Of a stretch of 64,000 bases of DNA, positions 21,230-33,499 are shown one piece after another; positions within the stretch are counted from its first letter, which is position 1, and each line of letters opens with the position of its first letter. The DNA lies in NCBI GenBank assembly GCA_944472135.2, contig OX235270.1:55991267-56055266 (forward strand), read 5' to 3'. The stretch is from Trichobilharzia regenti (lineage: Eukaryota; Platyhelminthes; Trematoda; Strigeidida; Schistosomatidae). The position numbers were made by a program, and so were the translations under genes. The notes under the pieces were generated by a model that made no database searches, was not told where the DNA came from, and saw only the letters and a program-made list of their open reading frames with translations.

Positions 21230-22480
21230 GGGTGGAAGAAGAGATTACCGAAAGGTATCAATTTTTCATTTGACAAAGAGCAAGATTATGAACTACACTT
21301 ATCATTTGTTGAAATTTTGGAGATCATTTATCAATGTTTCGCATTTAGTTACGCACAGACTGTCATTCTGAGTAGCTTTCAGTATGAGTTTGCAGAGAAG
21401 TCCACCTGTTTAATTTACCACATTCCATGTAGCACACGAAGGTAGAGACATAAAACTAAATGGAAGTTTAACGAGAGAAAATGTGAGGGAGAATAAATAA
21501 TGACAAGGAAAAACATGAGTTGAATAGATATGTGAGATTACACAGAGTGAATGCACCAGTACCAGTACCAAAGATTTGCAGTCACATCTCCGGTATTTCT
21601 TCCAGCTGACTGTCAACAATTTTATGAACCAATATCACTTTTTCATTTGACCGACCCAAACGCATTTTAAACCTTAACATGTGCTGGTCAGCATTGTCCC
21701 TGGAGGAAGGCGATGGCTTAGTATGCCAGCACGTGTTCTAGCCATCTCAACCTATTCAGCTTCCCTACCTTGAAGGCTAACTAACCCTCCCCACCTAAAC
21801 ATTTATGCGTAACCTCAACAGCACTCGCCATATTATACTGCTTTACTCATGAGATAGAACGCGGACACCTATAATCAAACACCGGTATTATTTTCATATT
21901 TTACAGCATCAGGGGTTACTTCTCATAGTCTAGGTGGACAATATCATCAGCAAACCGTAAGGTGATGAGAATATTCCCTGATAAGTCTTTGAAGTCAATT
22001 ACAGACTATCATATTATTATATGTGTGATTGAATTGAACTGTTATAAGGATGACAGTTTAAGAATTCAGCTTTGTATTACATCCCACTCGGAAATGTGTT
22101 TTCTCGGATAATTCGCAAACAGTATTCAGTGAACAGAAAACATTCTGTAGGCTTGATGAAACTCGTAAACTGACGCACTACTTTTGCAGGCAATATACTA
22201 TTTCCTCAATAAAGTGAGAATTGAATACTTCGGCTGCATAAAACGAGTAAGTAGTAAGTATTTCTGGCAATACCAATGACTACAACAAGTCTAGGAGTTA
22301 AGCACTACAACTTTTACTTTACTGAATACACCAGCAGACTTTACATAAACACTTGACAGATCAAATTTATACAGGGAGTCAGTAAGATTTAGTAAACTAA
22401 AAGTGCTTTCGGTTTCCACAGGAGTTCTCCGTGCCGAATTTATTCCTTCAAGGGCCTACAAAGATTAAAACTTCAATTAA
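21230..22480 (-). pseudogene. Decayed RTE-like LINE fragment 2
   Basis: On the minus strand a short readable RT piece, LITLRFADDIVHLDYEK (about 21970-21920), carries the FADD catalytic box typical of RTE elements. Lower coordinates (21530-21900) match the C-terminal coding and 3' UTR of the remnant at 48600-49459 with internal deletions. Fragment 1 at 19390-20240 is a related copy. Confidence 0.55.
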
Positions 22481-23030
22481 ATAACACTGATGTGGAAGAA
22501 ATTCCATTCTTCATTACTACACTTAATGAAAATGAACTTAATGAAAATGAATGCACTAAGAACTCAGTGCAACTCGATACACAATAGTATATATACAAAT
22601 AAACTGAAAAATAATGCCCTCCTTACCTTCTAAACAACTTGTCTTTATTCCAGGATTATAATTTTTCACGTATGAGCCTGAGTTATGTCTACGAAATCGC
22701 AATATTACATCAGTTAAATCTTCCCCGAAAACCAAGGCCACTTGAAACCAATAGCAACATAGCAACAAGCGTCATTGAGGGGATATGCAATAAAGTCGCT
22801 CCTCCAATTCTTCCGAATTTCTTTCACTGAATTTCAGTCAGTTGCGAAATGTATAAAAGTGCCTGGTCACTGCGCTTTATATCATTCCAAGGAGGAGAAC
22901 GCACACAGAAAACGTTAAGGAATCATGGTGAAAATAATCAATTCGGCGACATTAATGATTGGGCACGCAGTACGGACGACCTCAAAAAACTTAATCAGAT
23001 TGTTTCAGTCAGAACTTGGCATAAAATTAT
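22481..23030. other. Intergenic, nothing recognised
   Basis: AT-rich sequence between the RTE fossil and the Merlin fossil. I see no gene or named repeat in it. Confidence 0.45.
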
Positions 23031-23700
23031 TCAGAAATAATATTGATAATATATATCTAATAAAAATAAATTATGCAGGATTGATGTATGTAATGATCTA
23101 CAAAACGCGTCCCAGTTTCCGAAAGATGTGGTTATGGACACATTAAACGAATGTCGAAACAATACCTCATTTAAATGGGTATATACTATATCATGTGTGG
23201 AACCGTTTACTGTTCTTATGAGTTTTCTGAAGCAAGCCCAAAATCCTTCAATAGATCCTATATGTTCTCCTGTTGTGATATCCACCAATTTAGAAGAATG
23301 GTTGACTGTGTGGTCGATTTAGCCTAGTTATGATAATCGAGAATAACCTCTTCATTCGTCTGTGTGAATAGTAGGAAGACTGGTAGTTATATCATTGGTA
23401 TTAAGTCACCAGAACTTCTGTTCGAGATTCCTCCCACAAACCCTTTAGGAAGATATGTGTCGTAAAGTCCCAGCAGCCAAACATGAGTTGCTCGACTACT
23501 GCCACGATTCATTTTTCACGTAACATATACGGTTTCGTCAATATGCACGACGACACCAGCTCCCTTAATTACAGAAAAGATCCCATTTAACTTTTGTGAC
23601 GCAATATCACGGCAGAATGATACCACTGCAATGTCGAAATCTTTTTATTTTCCATTTCTTCAGCTTAAGCAGGTACTGGTAGCTTTAGTAGCCAGCTGTG
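23031..23700 (-). pseudogene. Merlin-type (IS1016-like) transposase fossil
   Basis: Read on the minus strand from 23700, conceptual pieces of a Merlin transposase appear in order: FCRDIASQKL, then VVVHIDET with the first catalytic Asp (about 23560-23535), a GG-containing strand, IHTDE with the second Asp (about 23365) followed by RGYS, then VNHS, and VDITTGEHIGSIEGFW with the final Glu (23288-23240). The C-terminus is open to 23031. Frameshifts and stops separate the pieces, so it is dead. Merlin elements are cut-and-paste DNA transposons known from schistosomes. I did not identify the terminal inverted repeats. Confidence 0.75.
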
Positions 23701-23971
23701 GCATATACGCAATATTTTACTTGGGGACAGTTTCGATTTGGAGAAGAAAGTATCTAAAAATGTCATTATAATATACGACTTGACAACTCCCACAGACTTC
23801 CTTGTATAACAGTCATTGCATCTAGATGCGTAGCCAGCAATACTTTTGTGGTGTTATTATCCCTCCATATATAGAGGTTTTAGACTTCCCTATCAACCCA
23901 TTTTCCACACAGCAGTCAAAAAACAAATCTGGGTGAAACTTGCAACAAGTTTCATGTACAGCATCCATGAA

Positions 23972-24143
23972 CGTCGGTGTCACAGTGGTTAGGATTCTCG
24001 CAGACGATGCACATGCTGCCAGGTTCGATCCCTTGCTAACGCACACCTGATATCTATGGTCGGCCTGCAAAATTTGGGCTACCGATATCCTATGTTGAAA
24101 ATCCCACACCTGTACGGTCTGGGATCAAGCTGTAATAAAAAAA
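23972..24143 (+). repeat. tRNA-derived SINE, older copy
   Basis: It starts CGTCGGTGTCACAGTGGTTAG (A-box-like) and has AGGTTCGATCCC (B box) about 45 bp later. A unique body (CTGATATCTATGGTCGGCCT) and an A-rich tail follow. It shares the whole length with the copy at 45405-45591 but carries more substitutions and a damaged acceptor-stem complement. Confidence 0.8.
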
Positions 24144-24173
24144 CGATCTGACTGGACGATTCAAAGGTCCCGC

Positions 24174-24204
24174 GCGCTCCTTGAATAAGACGTGCTTTTT
24201 CCTC
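24174..24204 (+). repeat. 31-bp block shared with the tandem-duplication junctions
   Basis: The 31 bases starting GCGCTCCTTGAATAAGACG recur exactly at 29661-29691 and 32376-32406, at the end of each 2715-bp unit. They are absent before the first unit. Confidence 0.8.
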
Positions 24205-24658
24205 AGACGAGGATATAGGCTATGGCAAGGTGTTCTCGCGCAATTATATTGGTTACCGCGCTCACGGCTACAGGCGTTATAATCGCCTATTTTTTCGAAA
24301 TAGATCATATTTGACTAATTTTAGACTTCTGTAGCCAGACGGCAGTATTTTGTTCGTAGTAAAGCGTAAAACTGTATATTATAGCTCGGACGGATTATCA
24401 ATAAAGAAGTCATCCTTTTTAAGAAATTTCGCATAGAAACACTATTATTTGCATTATAGTGCGTTGAGGGTTTGTTTTTTGCGAGTTGTTTCAGATCTTA
24501 AGGTTGTAAATATACTACAGGCAATGGCAGAGTACTTAATGTCAGAGTACTTAAAATGAGCATCAGCTTTCTGTTGATTAGTAGCTAGCAGCTGTGTCAT
24601 ACAACTGCTACACCTGTTACATAGGTTATATCAATCTTAATAATTATTTTGTTTCAGA

Positions 24659-24769
24659 TCACTAAGATATTCTGAGATCCATAATGACTTAATTGTGGCT
24701 GTGAAAGATATGGAAGATGCACTTATGGCTCATATATTTAAAGCAGTTATTACTAAACAAGTTATCTGT
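24659..24769 (+). CDS. Isolated exon-like segment, gene unknown
   Basis: A strong acceptor (TTTGTTTCAG) precedes an open segment of 36 complete codons. It reads LRYSEIHNDLIVAVKDMED and ends at a good donor (ATCT|GTAAGC). The composition looks protein-like (balanced charged and hydrophobic residues), unlike the flanks. I found no partner exon nearby and no family match. It could be one exon of a widely spaced host gene or a chance splice-site pair. Confidence 0.25.
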
Positions 24770-26979
24770 AAGCATTTTTTGATGTTCTGGTTACAATGCT
24801 TGAACGTATGGGGTTATTGCCTGCTTCTGTGAGTTAAGGGATATTTGGTGAAAATCATGATACAATGAAGGTTCCTGTAAACTCACTATGATTACTGCAA
24901 ACTGTTGATAAGAAACTGCATCAAAGGAAAAAATGCCGAACAGCTAGAAAATACTACCTCAGTTTCGATGATTATTACCTTTTGCATTTGTAAGTCATCC
25001 TTCCAAACCTCAGATTGACGGCGAACCATCCATAGTACCCCGCAGGCCCTACAAAAATTTGTGAGAGATCTTACATGTCAGGTTGTCTTACGAATTGTAA
25101 GGTTGCAGATATTTCAATTTATCTGTCACTGAAATATCACTTATATACTTCACGATGGTCTTTTCATTTGTGCACTATTACACTACATTTCATCTTAACT
25201 GGATATGCCTTTATTAAAGCTGAGACTTACTCTTTGTGACTATTAGTTGCTTGCTTACAGTCTAGTTGCTTTTATTAGAAACTCAACAGCACCAGTGTTT
25301 GAACAAAGCTGTATTTTCATGGAAAACGTCATATTTTCTATGCTTACACCGATATGGCTGGCATTAAACATTGCAAATGTATACTAACATTCCAAGGACA
25401 AAGCACTTAGCCAAATGTACAGTGTTCATTGTTAAGGGTTTACAATTCAACTCTTATAATAACCTGTTCTAATTATTATCATTTGCTTGCTGCTATCCTT
25501 TAGAAGTGTTGCTACAGAATTACACCTATATACAGTAACGAGTTCATATCCTAGGGAGTACCGGTCTAGCATGCCGTACTCCCACCGCATGCAGAACAAA
25601 TAGAACACAAAATATTAGATAGAAAATTTTATTTTACTGCAATGCAAACAAGTTTATTTACATGTATTATCTGGACACAGTCAAAGGTGAAAGTCTTCGT
25701 TTGGAAAGTATCTCCCATTATTCGACGGAAAATGCCCAGTGTCCGAAGTGCGTCACCTTTGAATTCTTCCAAAATTCAAGTAAACAGAACTCTATGCCCA
25801 CATGCAAATCTATCCGGCACCACAAACTGTAAAAGAGAATATCTGCATGGTTATACATGAATGAGTGAACTTACCTGCACTTGTTGTATGTAGAATCAAT
25901 TTGTAAAACTGATTATACAAATGTATCACTGTTTTTCGGATGCCTTGGTTCGCATGCAGGTACATCTGCTTTCACTGAATTTAATTAACTGACAGACCTC
26001 ATTGCGACCCGTCATTCCTAAAAGTGATACAGACTAAATTCACTTACATAAATTAAGCATTTACATAATTAACATGCATGACCATATTTGAGTTAAGTAT
26101 AAGTTAAGTTTAGTCTTCCTAAGTTACACTCTTTTTGAAATGTGGAGCGCGTTAATGGTGCAGAAAATATCAAGAATATTACGCATACATAATATTATTA
26201 ACTGCCAGTAATTGTGCCATCGAATCATACTACAAGAATACATTTGATAATACTTTGTTAGTGGTCTGAGGGACAAAAATACTGGAGCGAAACATACAAG
26301 CTAGATGAAAGTCTCACAAAGATGTCCCACTAAAATACAATGTTTCACTCGTGGATTTCCTATACGCATGTGAACGTATCCACATACTGGTATGCGGAAA
26401 AGTTCGTCACCGTTAGCAATATATAAAGTTCACGCCTTCTGAAAGTCTTCTAATGCTTATGTAGCTTCTTACATATGTGCTGCTTGCGCTCGCACTGACT
26501 ACCTGCGATGAAATTCTAGAAAAAGGGCTCGTTAACGAAGCACATTATTGCGACAGCTTGTGACAGCTAAGTCGCAAGAATCACAGGATACCGCATTATG
26601 AGTGAGGAATCACGAAGTAGGAAATACTGTACCTATAACCACAATTCAAGAAATGCAATGGCACCCACGGGATGGTAGTCACTGATGGAAACCATAATGC
26701 CTCACCAGTTTCCAGGGAGTTTATAGCGAAAAAAGAAGTGTACCTGTGTAAAAAAACAGTGAAACAATGTTAAAATAGTCAAATATTACATCTATCCATG
26801 TCAAATTTGCTTGCAAACGACGCAAACACAACCATAAAATAACCTCACACGATACGACCTACAAAGGACAAATCAAACATCCAATTGACCACAACCGTTC
26901 TAGCCAACGAAACACGAAAAAACCTGAGTCCCGGAAAATATAACACGTCAAAAGGTATAAATACACCGTTTACAAATCT
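24770..26979. other. Intergenic, nothing recognised
   Basis: AT-rich DNA with only short open frames (under 75 codons) and no motif I can name, up to the first 2715-bp tandem unit. Confidence 0.5.
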
Positions 26980-27519
26980 AACCGGAAATATCCAATTTTG
27001 TGAATTATTCGTTTGTGAAACCTTTCTTCCTACCCGGCGAATTTTATTCAACCATTTCTTCCTCACCTAGCCTGTGTCTGGTACTTCCCGCTGTCTCGAA
27101 CTACTGCCAAAGCTTCGGGTGCTACTTCTGTAGCAACATCCTCCTCACTCTTTCAAATATACAGGACTTGTGGGTCTGTTACGTGATTGCTGTGAAGCCG
27201 AATAACCCGAAAGTTACAGGTAAAGTCAAAAGCTTTTACTTAAATACTTTATCCTTCTTTTCTGTGCTCTCTATTGTCTTTTGCTGTAAGTCTATTGGAC
27301 AAAATAACAGTCTCTTATTATTTAACCACCAGTATTAATTTAGGAGTAAAATGACAATATATTCTCACCCTAAAATAAGTAATGGGACATCATACTCCGT
27401 AGTCACCAGGGCTTCAGCCAAACTAGGCAAGCAGGTGAAGCTGATGGACTCACGCATACCGGTCTTGAAGACCAGGGCGAATATTCCCTGCTCATACAGA
27501 TTGTCCATCTCACCACAGT

Positions 27520-29475
27520 CCAATTGGCTGAACCGGTACATAAACCCAGAGTCCTAGGTAGAAGCCTCATGGAACCAGTTTAACCAATTTTACGACGAGT
27601 GAACTGAATCCTTCATCCCATGATCTGTCCCGAAGGGTCAGAAACATTGCCTCCCTTGGATAAACAGAAAGATTTGTATATTACTTGAACGTTAACACAA
27701 ACTTTGGAAACCGCTAACCACACTTGATACTCCCGAGACCAGCAAGTTGTATGGCACAGCTAGGAACAAAGCTGTCGCAGAAATCCGCCAATCACGGATG
27801 AAGTTCAAAACAGATCTGAATAAACATGCAATAGCACAACCTAATACAATTTTCTCATAGATGAATTTCACAATTTAGACATGCAGCTCTGTCCCAAACC
27901 AGACTGTTGACAGTGATACAATCGAAGAAGATCAGGAAAAAACAGAAGCTATGGCAGACCACTTCTCTCAAGTCGCAACTCCCCGTAGTATCGGCTCTGG
28001 TTGCATCAGAGGAGTAGACTCCGTTGACATCGACCAAAGCATCGTCCTCAGCTGCCCAAAGAAGTTAGATGCAGCGAAATCAATAGGTTCCGATAATCTT
28101 CGTCTAAGGCTTCTAAAGGGGCTATCAACTCACACAATCGACCTACGATATTTAAGCTATCTCTCCTAAATGGAATGTTTCCACGTGACTGGAATTATGC
28201 CAAGTAACCCCTTTCCGCGGAAGAAGATCAAGACAAAGTACAAAACTTGGGAACTGCGGTGGAGTATAATCCAATTATGGATAAGAGTTTATTTTGTTAA
28301 GTCATACAGTGTTGTAAAGTGATACTAACTTATGACGTTTTGAGCACAAATTATTGTTCATAATCATATCAGGTCCTTTTAGTCTAGCCAGCACTTTAAT
28401 CAAGACAGTGGAAAGAGTCATCAAGGAAAGTATCATAGACTATCTGGAAAACAACAACTTGTTGTCTAAAGCAGAGAATGGTTTCCGAGGAAACTGAAGT
28501 GAAATAGGCAATTCCTCAAGGGTAGATAGCAGAGGGTCAGGATCAACTCAGAACTCTCCCACTGGACAACAGTGCGTAGTGAAGTCTCACGAGGCACGGC
28601 ACACAGGCCGCTACTGTTTATTTTGTGCATCAATGAGTGAGATGGCTCTGCACACAGATGACTTAAAAATTCTGGGGGAGGTGAATGGTAACATGGATTC
28701 TCTAACGTCGCGAGAAGACCTCAAAAAATTCTAAAGGTGATCCAGAGAGTAAATGGTACCCATTAATGTGGTGGAATGTGCAACCATGCGCACAGGACAG
28801 GCAAGCATCAACCCCTATGGACTATAGGGAATAAAACTCCTATCAGTTCAGACTCACTTGGACTAAGGTGTCTTGATAAATTACGACTTAGAAACTACAG
28901 AAAACTATCACACGGTGGCTGCAAGCAGTTTCAGATCCTTATGGGCGATTCGCAGAGCCTCTACTAGAATCGTCAGAGATATGTTCACCTTACATACATC
29001 CCTGGTGAGGTCTAGACTAGAAAATTGTATCCAGTTAGCAAATCCTTGTATTAAAGGGGACTCATATATCCTAGAAAAGGTTCAGAGGAAGGCAAAACTT
29101 ATGGCCCCTGACATGGGTAACTTATCGTAGGAGGAAAGACTAGACAGTTTAAATCTCTTCCCCCTATTCATACCGTAGGCAGAGAGGAGATTTAGTTACA
29201 AGGCTTAAAGTTTTAAATAATGACTACGTACCTGATATATTCTCTCTTTTCATTTCCGACGGGCCTAATCAATTCGGAGGACATAGGAGAAAAGTTCAAA
29301 AGACAAGGAAAAACCATGTTGCTGTGGAGTACTGGTTCTCAGACCCAGTTATAAACCACTGGAGCTGACTCCCAGAAGAAGAGGCGTCATCAACTTCAAT
29401 TGATTCATTCAGGAAAGGTTTGGAGAGGCACAGAAATTCAATAGAAGAGGATTAACATAGGCTCCAAGAATTCTA
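27520..29475 (+). pseudogene. Decayed family-B CR1-like LINE, tandem copy 1
   Basis: Plus-strand fragments match ORF2 of the intact LINE at 11400-14255 in order. The first is RYINPES (27535), followed by the endonuclease-RT linker around 27740-27860. Next come VDIDQSIVLSCPKKLDAAKSIG (28015-28090), an interrupted palm domain, SFRSLWAIRRAS (28930-28970) and VRSRLENCIQ (29005). The 3' UTR block TAGGCTCCAAG lies at about 29457. Many stops and frameshifts and a 132-bp insertion (28241-28372) show it is old. It was already dead when the 2715-bp unit duplicated. Confidence 0.85.
28241..28372 (+). repeat. Short dispersed repeat inside the decayed LINE
   Basis: 132 bp beginning AAAACTTGGGAACTGCGG and ending CATAATCATATCAGG interrupt the RT region. 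The same family is seen at 18780-18925 and in the palindrome at 33095-33385. It is duplicated with its host unit at 30956-31087. Confidence 0.75.
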
Positions 29476-30234
29476 TCTTTAGTCAACACATCTGCATCTG
29501 AAAGATCAGCAAATAAGCGGACGTAACACTTACGTTGGTTACAGATTGAAACTCAATTATGGAACTAAAGTCGGTTCAATGAACATTTCTTAAGAGGCAC
29601 TAAATCCACGCAGAGAAAAAAACTCGAAAGAATAACATTAGTAGCCAGGACTAGATTCCTGCGCTCCTTGAATAAGACGTGCTTTTTCCTCTCCAACCGG
29701 AAATGTCCAATTTTGTGAATTATTCGTTTGTGAAACCTTTCTTCCTACCCGGCGAATTTTATTCAACCATTTCTTCCTCACCTAGCCTGTGTCTGGTACT
29801 TCCCGCTGTCTCGAACTACTGCCAAAGCTTCGGGTGCTACTTCTGTAGCAACATCCTCCTCACTCTTTCAAATATACAGGACTTGTGGGTCTGTTACGTG
29901 ATTGCTGTGAAGCCGAATAACCCGAAAGTTACAGGTAAAGTCAAAAGCTTTTACTTAAATACTTTATCCTTCTTTTCTGTGCTCTCTATTGTCTTTTGCT
30001 GTAAGTCTATTGGACAAAATAACAGTCTCTTATTATTTAACCACCAGTATTAATTTAGGAGTAAAATGACAATATATTCTCACCCTAAAATAAGTAATGG
30101 GACATCATACTCCGTAGTCACCAGGGCTTCAGCCAAACTAGGCAAGCAGGTGAAGCTGATGGACTCACGCATACCGGTCTTGAAGACCAGGGCGAATATT
30201 CCCTGCTCATACAGATTGTCCATCTCACCACAGT

Positions 30235-32190
30235 CCAATTGGCTGAACCGGTACATAAACCCAGAGTCCTAGGTAGAAGCCTCATGGAACCAGTTTAACC
30301 AATTTTACGACGAGTGAACTGAATCCTTCATCCCATGATCTGTCCCGAAGGGTCAGAAACATTGCCTCCCTTGGATAAACAGAAAGATTTGTATATTACT
30401 TGAACGTTAACACAAACTTTGGAAACCGCTAACCACACTTGATACTCCCGAGACCAGCAAGTTGTATGGCACAGCTAGGAACAAAGCTGTCGCAGAAATC
30501 CGCCAATCACGGATGAAGTTCAAAACAGATCTGAATAAACATGCAATAGCACAACCTAATACAATTTTCTCATAGATGAATTTCACAATTTAGACATGCA
30601 GCTCTGTCCCAAACCAGACTGTTGACAGTGATACAATCGAAGAAGATCAGGAAAAAACAGAAGCTATGGCAGACCACTTCTCTCAAGTCGCAACTCCCCG
30701 TAGTATCGGCTCTGGTTGCATCAGAGGAGTAGACTCCGTTGACATCGACCAAAGCATCGTCCTCAGCTGCCCAAAGAAGTTAGATGCAGCGAAATCAATA
30801 GGTTCCGATAATCTTCGTCTAAGGCTTCTAAAGGGGCTATCAACTCACACAATCGACCTACGATATTTAAGCTATCTCTCCTAAATGGAATGTTTCCACG
30901 TGACTGGAATTATGCCAAGTAACCCCTTTCCGCGGAAGAAGATCAAGACAAAGTACAAAACTTGGGAACTGCGGTGGAGTATAATCCAATTATGGATAAG
31001 AGTTTATTTTGTTAAGTCATACAGTGTTGTAAAGTGATACTAACTTATGACGTTTTGAGCACAAATTATTGTTCATAATCATATCAGGTCCTTTTAGTCT
31101 AGCCAGCACTTTAATCAAGACAGTGGAAAGAGTCATCAAGGAAAGTATCATAGACTATCTGGAAAACAACAACTTGTTGTCTAAAGCAGAGAATGGTTTC
31201 CGAGGAAACTGAAGTGAAATAGGCAATTCCTCAAGGGTAGATAGCAGAGGGTCAGGATCAACTCAGAACTCTCCCACTGGACAACAGTGCGTAGTGAAGT
31301 CTCACGAGGCACGGCACACAGGCCGCTACTGTTTATTTTGTGCATCAATGAGTGAGATGGCTCTGCACACAGATGACTTAAAAATTCTGGGGGAGGTGAA
31401 TGGTAACATGGATTCTCTAACGTCGCGAGAAGACCTCAAAAAATTCTAAAGGTGATCCAGAGAGTAAATGGTACCCATTAATGTGGTGGAATGTGCAACC
31501 ATGCGCACAGGACAGGCAAGCATCAACCCCTATGGACTATAGGGAATAAAACTCCTATCAGTTCAGACTCACTTGGACTAAGGTGTCTTGATAAATTACG
31601 ACTTAGAAACTACAGAAAACTATCACACGGTGGCTGCAAGCAGTTTCAGATCCTTATGGGCGATTCGCAGAGCCTCTACTAGAATCGTCAGAGATATGTT
31701 CACCTTACATACATCCCTGGTGAGGTCTAGACTAGAAAATTGTATCCAGTTAGCAAATCCTTGTATTAAAGGGGACTCATATATCCTAGAAAAGGTTCAG
31801 AGGAAGGCAAAACTTATGGCCCCTGACATGGGTAACTTATCGTAGGAGGAAAGACTAGACAGTTTAAATCTCTTCCCCCTATTCATACCGTAGGCAGAGA
31901 GGAGATTTAGTTACAAGGCTTAAAGTTTTAAATAATGACTACGTACCTGATATATTCTCTCTTTTCATTTCCGACGGGCCTAATCAATTCGGAGGACATA
32001 GGAGAAAAGTTCAAAAGACAAGGAAAAACCATGTTGCTGTGGAGTACTGGTTCTCAGACCCAGTTATAAACCACTGGAGCTGACTCCCAGAAGAAGAGGC
32101 GTCATCAACTTCAATTGATTCATTCAGGAAAGGTTTGGAAAGGCACAGAAATTCAATAGAAGAGGATTAACATAGGCTCCAAGAATTCTA
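30235..32190 (+). pseudogene. Decayed family-B CR1-like LINE, tandem copy 2
   Basis: This is the same pseudogene, shifted by exactly 2715 bp, with the same stops, frameshifts and short-repeat insertion (30956-31087). It arose by segmental duplication, not by separate retrotransposition. Confidence 0.88.
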
Positions 32191-33094
32191 TCTTTAGTCA
32201 ACACATCTGCATCTGAAAGATCAGCAAATAAGCGGACGTAACACTTACGTTGGTTACAGATTGAAACTCAATTATGGAACTAAAGTCGGTTCAATGAACA
32301 TTTCTTAAGAGGCACTAAATCCACGCAGAGAAAAAAACTCGAAAGAATAACATTAGTAGCCAGGACTAGATTCCTGCGCTCCTTGAATAAGACGTGCTTT
32401 TTCCTCTCCAACCGGAAATGTCCAATTTTGTGAATTATTCGTTTGTGAAACCTTTCTTCCTACCCGGCGAATTTTATTCAACCATTTCTTCCTCACCTAG
32501 CCTGTGTCTGGTACTTCCCGCTGTCTCGAACTACTGCCAAAGCTTCGGGTGCTACTTCTGTAGCAACATCCTCCTCACTCTTTCAAATATACAGGACTTG
32601 TGGGTCTGTTACGTGATTGCTGTGAAGCCGAATAACCCGAAAGTTACAGGTAAAGTCAAAAGCTTTTACTTAAATACTTTATCCTTCTTTTCTGTGCTCT
32701 CTATTGTCTTTTGCTGTAAGTCTATTGGACAAAATAACAGTCTCTTATTATTTAACCACCAGTATTAATTTAGGAGTAAAATGACAATATATTCTCACCC
32801 TAAAATAAGTAATGGGACATCATACTCCGTAGTCACCAGGGCTTCAGCCAAACTAGGCAAGCAGGTGAAGCTGATGGACTCACGCATACCGGTCTTGAAG
32901 ACCAGGGCGAATATTCCCTGCTCATACAGATTGTCCATCTCGCACAGTCCTACAGTGAAGCTGCGCAAAATCAGCCAAATGGACGTTGCTCCTCTGCTGT
33001 TATCACGACTAGGTTAACAGAGCTGAGTGGAAAATTAACACTTAGTGGGAACTGCATAAAAGCCATCCCCATGGTAGACAATGAAACATATACC

Positions 33095-33385
33095 ATTATG
33101 GGTAAATTTTGTTTTGATAAAGTCTCACAGTGTTATACACTAATGTTTACTGACAACGTTTCGGGCACAATTTATTGCTCATAACCATATCAAGGTAATC
33201 ACACGACTTCATAAATTCATTTGTATAGTTCCAAGAGAAAAGCAGTGTAACTATATAAATGAATTTATGAAGTCGTGTGATTACCTTGATATGATTATGA
33301 GCAATAAATTGTGCCCGAAACGTCATCAGTAAACATAACTGTATAACACTGTGAGACTTTATCAAAACAAAATTTACCCATAATT
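33095..33385. repeat. Large palindrome, arms about 136 bp, loop 18 bp
   Basis: The left arm (33095-33230) and right arm (33249-33385) are reverse complements with only scattered mismatches, separated by an 18-nt spacer. Weaker complementarity extends outward to about 33045 and 33420. Each arm is a copy of the short dispersed repeat of 18780-18925, in head-to-head orientation, with about 45 extra bases towards the centre. A transcript would fold into a long hairpin. Confidence 0.9.
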
Positions 33386-33499
33386 TAATTACACTCTACC
33401 ACAGTGCACAAGTTTTATTCTTATATCCATGAATCAAATGGGAGGGCCAAAATAAACGTTCACGACGTCGCGATACGACAAGAACGCTCGCCAAGAAGG

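Larger units (their letters stand above)
26980..32941 (+). repeat. Tandem repeat: 2715-bp unit, 2.2 copies
   Basis: Units lie at 26980-29694, 29695-32409 and a partial third at 32410-32941 (532 bp). Landmarks repeat at exactly 2715 bp. Copies 1 and 2 are almost identical; I noticed single differences at about 26990 versus 29705 (A/G) and about 29427 versus 32142 (G/A). Each full unit holds a 5' segment with no recognised content (to about 27520), a decayed family-B LINE with a short repeat inserted in it, and a 3' end carrying the 31-bp block also found at 24174. The third copy breaks off at 32941. Confidence 0.93.

Noticed and set aside
26980..32941. Conserved repeated small ORFs of the 2715-bp unit as genuine genes
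   Set aside because: Identity between units reflects duplication; most match a LINE that is full of stops. The 124- and 68-codon frames at the unit start have no recognisable motif.
33095..33385. Hammerhead ribozyme within the palindrome (CTGATGA-like text near a GAAAC)
   Set aside because: Schistosome satellite ribozymes need CTGATGA, a stem and GAAA in order; here CTGATGACG is followed directly by TTTCGGG and the core cannot be built.
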